6,852 nucleotides of DNA from Flavobacteriaceae bacterium (GTDB lineage Bacteria; Bacteroidota; Bacteroidia; Flavobacteriales; Flavobacteriaceae). Positions 6,370-6,852 of this stretch are shown here, piece after piece. Below the pieces are notes generated by a model. That model was not told the origin of the DNA. It made no database searches and saw nothing but the letters and a program-made list of their open reading frames with translations. Numbering within the stretch: the stretch's first letter is position 1; every line of letters begins with the position of its first letter. The stretch is from contig JAUVCP010000119.1 in NCBI GenBank assembly GCA_030590765.1, positions 1 through 6,852 on the forward strand, given 5' to 3'. Made by a program: the position numbers and the translations under genes.

Positions 6370-6753
6370 ATGAAAATTTCATTCCCAACAAACGACAGAA
6401 AAACCATAGCAAAAAGAACTGGTAGATGTAAAGAATTTGTTATTTACGATCTTGCAGATTCAAAAATAATAGATATTTCTTATCACGAAAACAACCATGA
6501 ACACCATGATCATGGTCACGGACATGGTGGCGGTCATGGAGATGGCCATGGAAATCATGATCATAAAAAAGGAGAAGGAGAACATAACCACGATGAAATG
6601 CGTGAACTGCTAAAAGGTGTTGATGTATTGGTTGTTGGAAGAGTTGGTAAGTTTATGAAAAAAGCTCTGGATGGATTTGGTATTAGATACCAGCTTACCA
6701 AAAAAATTGAGATTCAGGAAGTAGTTGATGAATTTTTAGAAGGAATCGACTAA
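6370..6753 (+). CDS. NifX/NifB-C-terminal-like (Fe-Mo-cofactor-binding fold) protein with His-rich loop
   Basis: A 127-residue cytoplasmic protein of the dinitrogenase iron-molybdenum cofactor-binding family, whose members carry metal-sulfur clusters or cofactors (NifX, NafY, NifB C-terminus, and many orphans in anaerobes). The opening strand and loop KISFPTNDRKTIAKRTGRCKEF, then VIYD, fits the family start, with Cys20 near its usual HFG loop position. The second half, GVDVLVVGRVGKFMKKALDGFGIRYQL (83-109), is the typical GV..V..G.G..a...L...GI core. Between them, about 39-75 is a Gly/His insertion with 13 His residues, which could bind Zn, Ni, Co or Fe. The start ATG directly follows AAAGAG. 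It lies 36 bases after the flavoprotein and is the last gene before the shared terminator. No nitrogenase genes are seen, so a nif role is unlikely. Confidence 0.88.
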   Translation: MKISFPTNDRKTIAKRTGRCKEFVIYDLADSKIIDISYHENNHEHHDHGHGHGGGHGDGHGNHDHKKGEGEHNHDEMRELLKGVDVLVVGRVGKFMKKALDGFGIRYQLTKKIEIQEVVDEFLEGID

Positions 6754-6756
6754 TGT

Positions 6757-6803
6757 AAAAAGAAAGAGGGATATTTTGTTTCATTATATTCCTCTTTCCT
6801 TTT
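6757..6803. terminator. Strong bidirectional intrinsic terminator
   Basis: GAAAGAGGGATAT (6762-6774) pairs with ATATTCCTCTTTC (6786-6798) over 13 pairs with one G-T wobble and an 11-base loop. Flanking A6757-6761 and T6800-6803 lie opposite each other, with C6799 bulged. Read rightward the stem is followed by CTTTTG; read leftward it is followed by TTTTTAC. It therefore terminates both the receptor-NifX operon and the minus-strand J-domain gene. The hairpin begins four bases after the NifX-like stop codon, and the minus-strand stop is within the loop/stem junction. Confidence 0.85.
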
Positions 6804-6852
6804 GAATCTGTTCATAGGCTTTTTGTACTTGTCGGAATTTGTCTTCTGCTCC
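6784..6852 (-). CDS. J-domain (DjlA/DnaJ-like) protein, C-terminal end
   Basis: Reading leftward from the right edge, an open frame of 22 codons ends at TAA (6786-6784). Its residues include KFRQVQKAYEQIQKERGI. This is the last helix of a J domain: the KF.(E/Q)VQ.AYE.I pattern follows the HPD-containing helices in DnaJ-type co-chaperones. Ending right after the domain with a Gly-Ile tail resembles DjlA/TerB-type proteins, whose J domain is C-terminal. The HPD motif and everything upstream lie outside the window. The convergent arrangement with a shared terminator supports a real gene end here. Confidence 0.75.
   Translation of the reverse strand, partial: GAEDKFRQVQKAYEQIQKERGI

Noticed and set aside
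6496..6594. Repeating CATGG/GGNCATGG units as a CRISPR or non-coding repeat
   Set aside because: They are short, irregular and in frame with His-Gly/His-Asp codons of the NifX-like protein; a coding low-complexity loop explains them.
6370..6753. Assignment as a nitrogen-fixation gene (nifX)
   Set aside because: No other nif gene is in view, and this fold is widespread in anaerobes without nitrogenase, so only the family name is given.

Overview
The window is about 70% A+T. It shows several Bacteroidota hallmarks: promoter-like TAnnTTTG elements instead of E. coli-type boxes, A-rich start regions without clear Shine-Dalgarno sequences, and a TonB-dependent receptor with an N-terminal carboxypeptidase-D-like (SusC-style) beta-sandwich domain. 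A member of Bacteroidota, possibly from an anaerobic or sulfidic habitat given the sulfide:quinone-reductase-like gene, fits best. I cannot name a genus.

Layout. At the left edge is the C-terminal end of a calcineurin-like metallophosphoesterase (GHTHR motif). Behind its own promoter follows a complete ATP-grasp ligase-like gene of unknown substrate (310-1479). A 172-base gap with a weak terminator-like hairpin leads to two short membrane-protein genes 7 bases apart (1652-2071 and 2079-2465). A perfect TAnnTTTG element at 2497 then introduces a small secreted or anchored His-containing protein (2514-2840). A 96-base leader rich in inverted repeats precedes a 732-residue outer-membrane TonB-dependent receptor (2937-5135). 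Four bases later comes a flavoprotein of the sulfide:quinone reductase superfamily (5140-6333), then a NifX-type (dinitrogenase Fe-Mo-cofactor-binding fold) protein with a His-rich insertion (6370-6753). On the right edge the last 22 codons of a J-domain (DjlA-like) gene run in on the minus strand. The two convergent genes share a strong bidirectional terminator hairpin.

How the genes may work together (inference). The right-hand block combines a small exported protein ending in SRAPP, a receptor of the ZnuD-like plug type, an SQR-like flavoprotein and a His-rich cofactor-carrier-like protein. It looks like one transcription unit linking outer-membrane uptake of a metal or metal complex to sulfide/persulfide chemistry and intracellular metal or metal-sulfur cofactor handling. 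The flavoprotein lacks one of the three cysteines of classical sulfide:quinone reductases, so its reaction is open. This block is the most promising candidate for an uncharacterised system here; the rest looks like ordinary chromosomal background.
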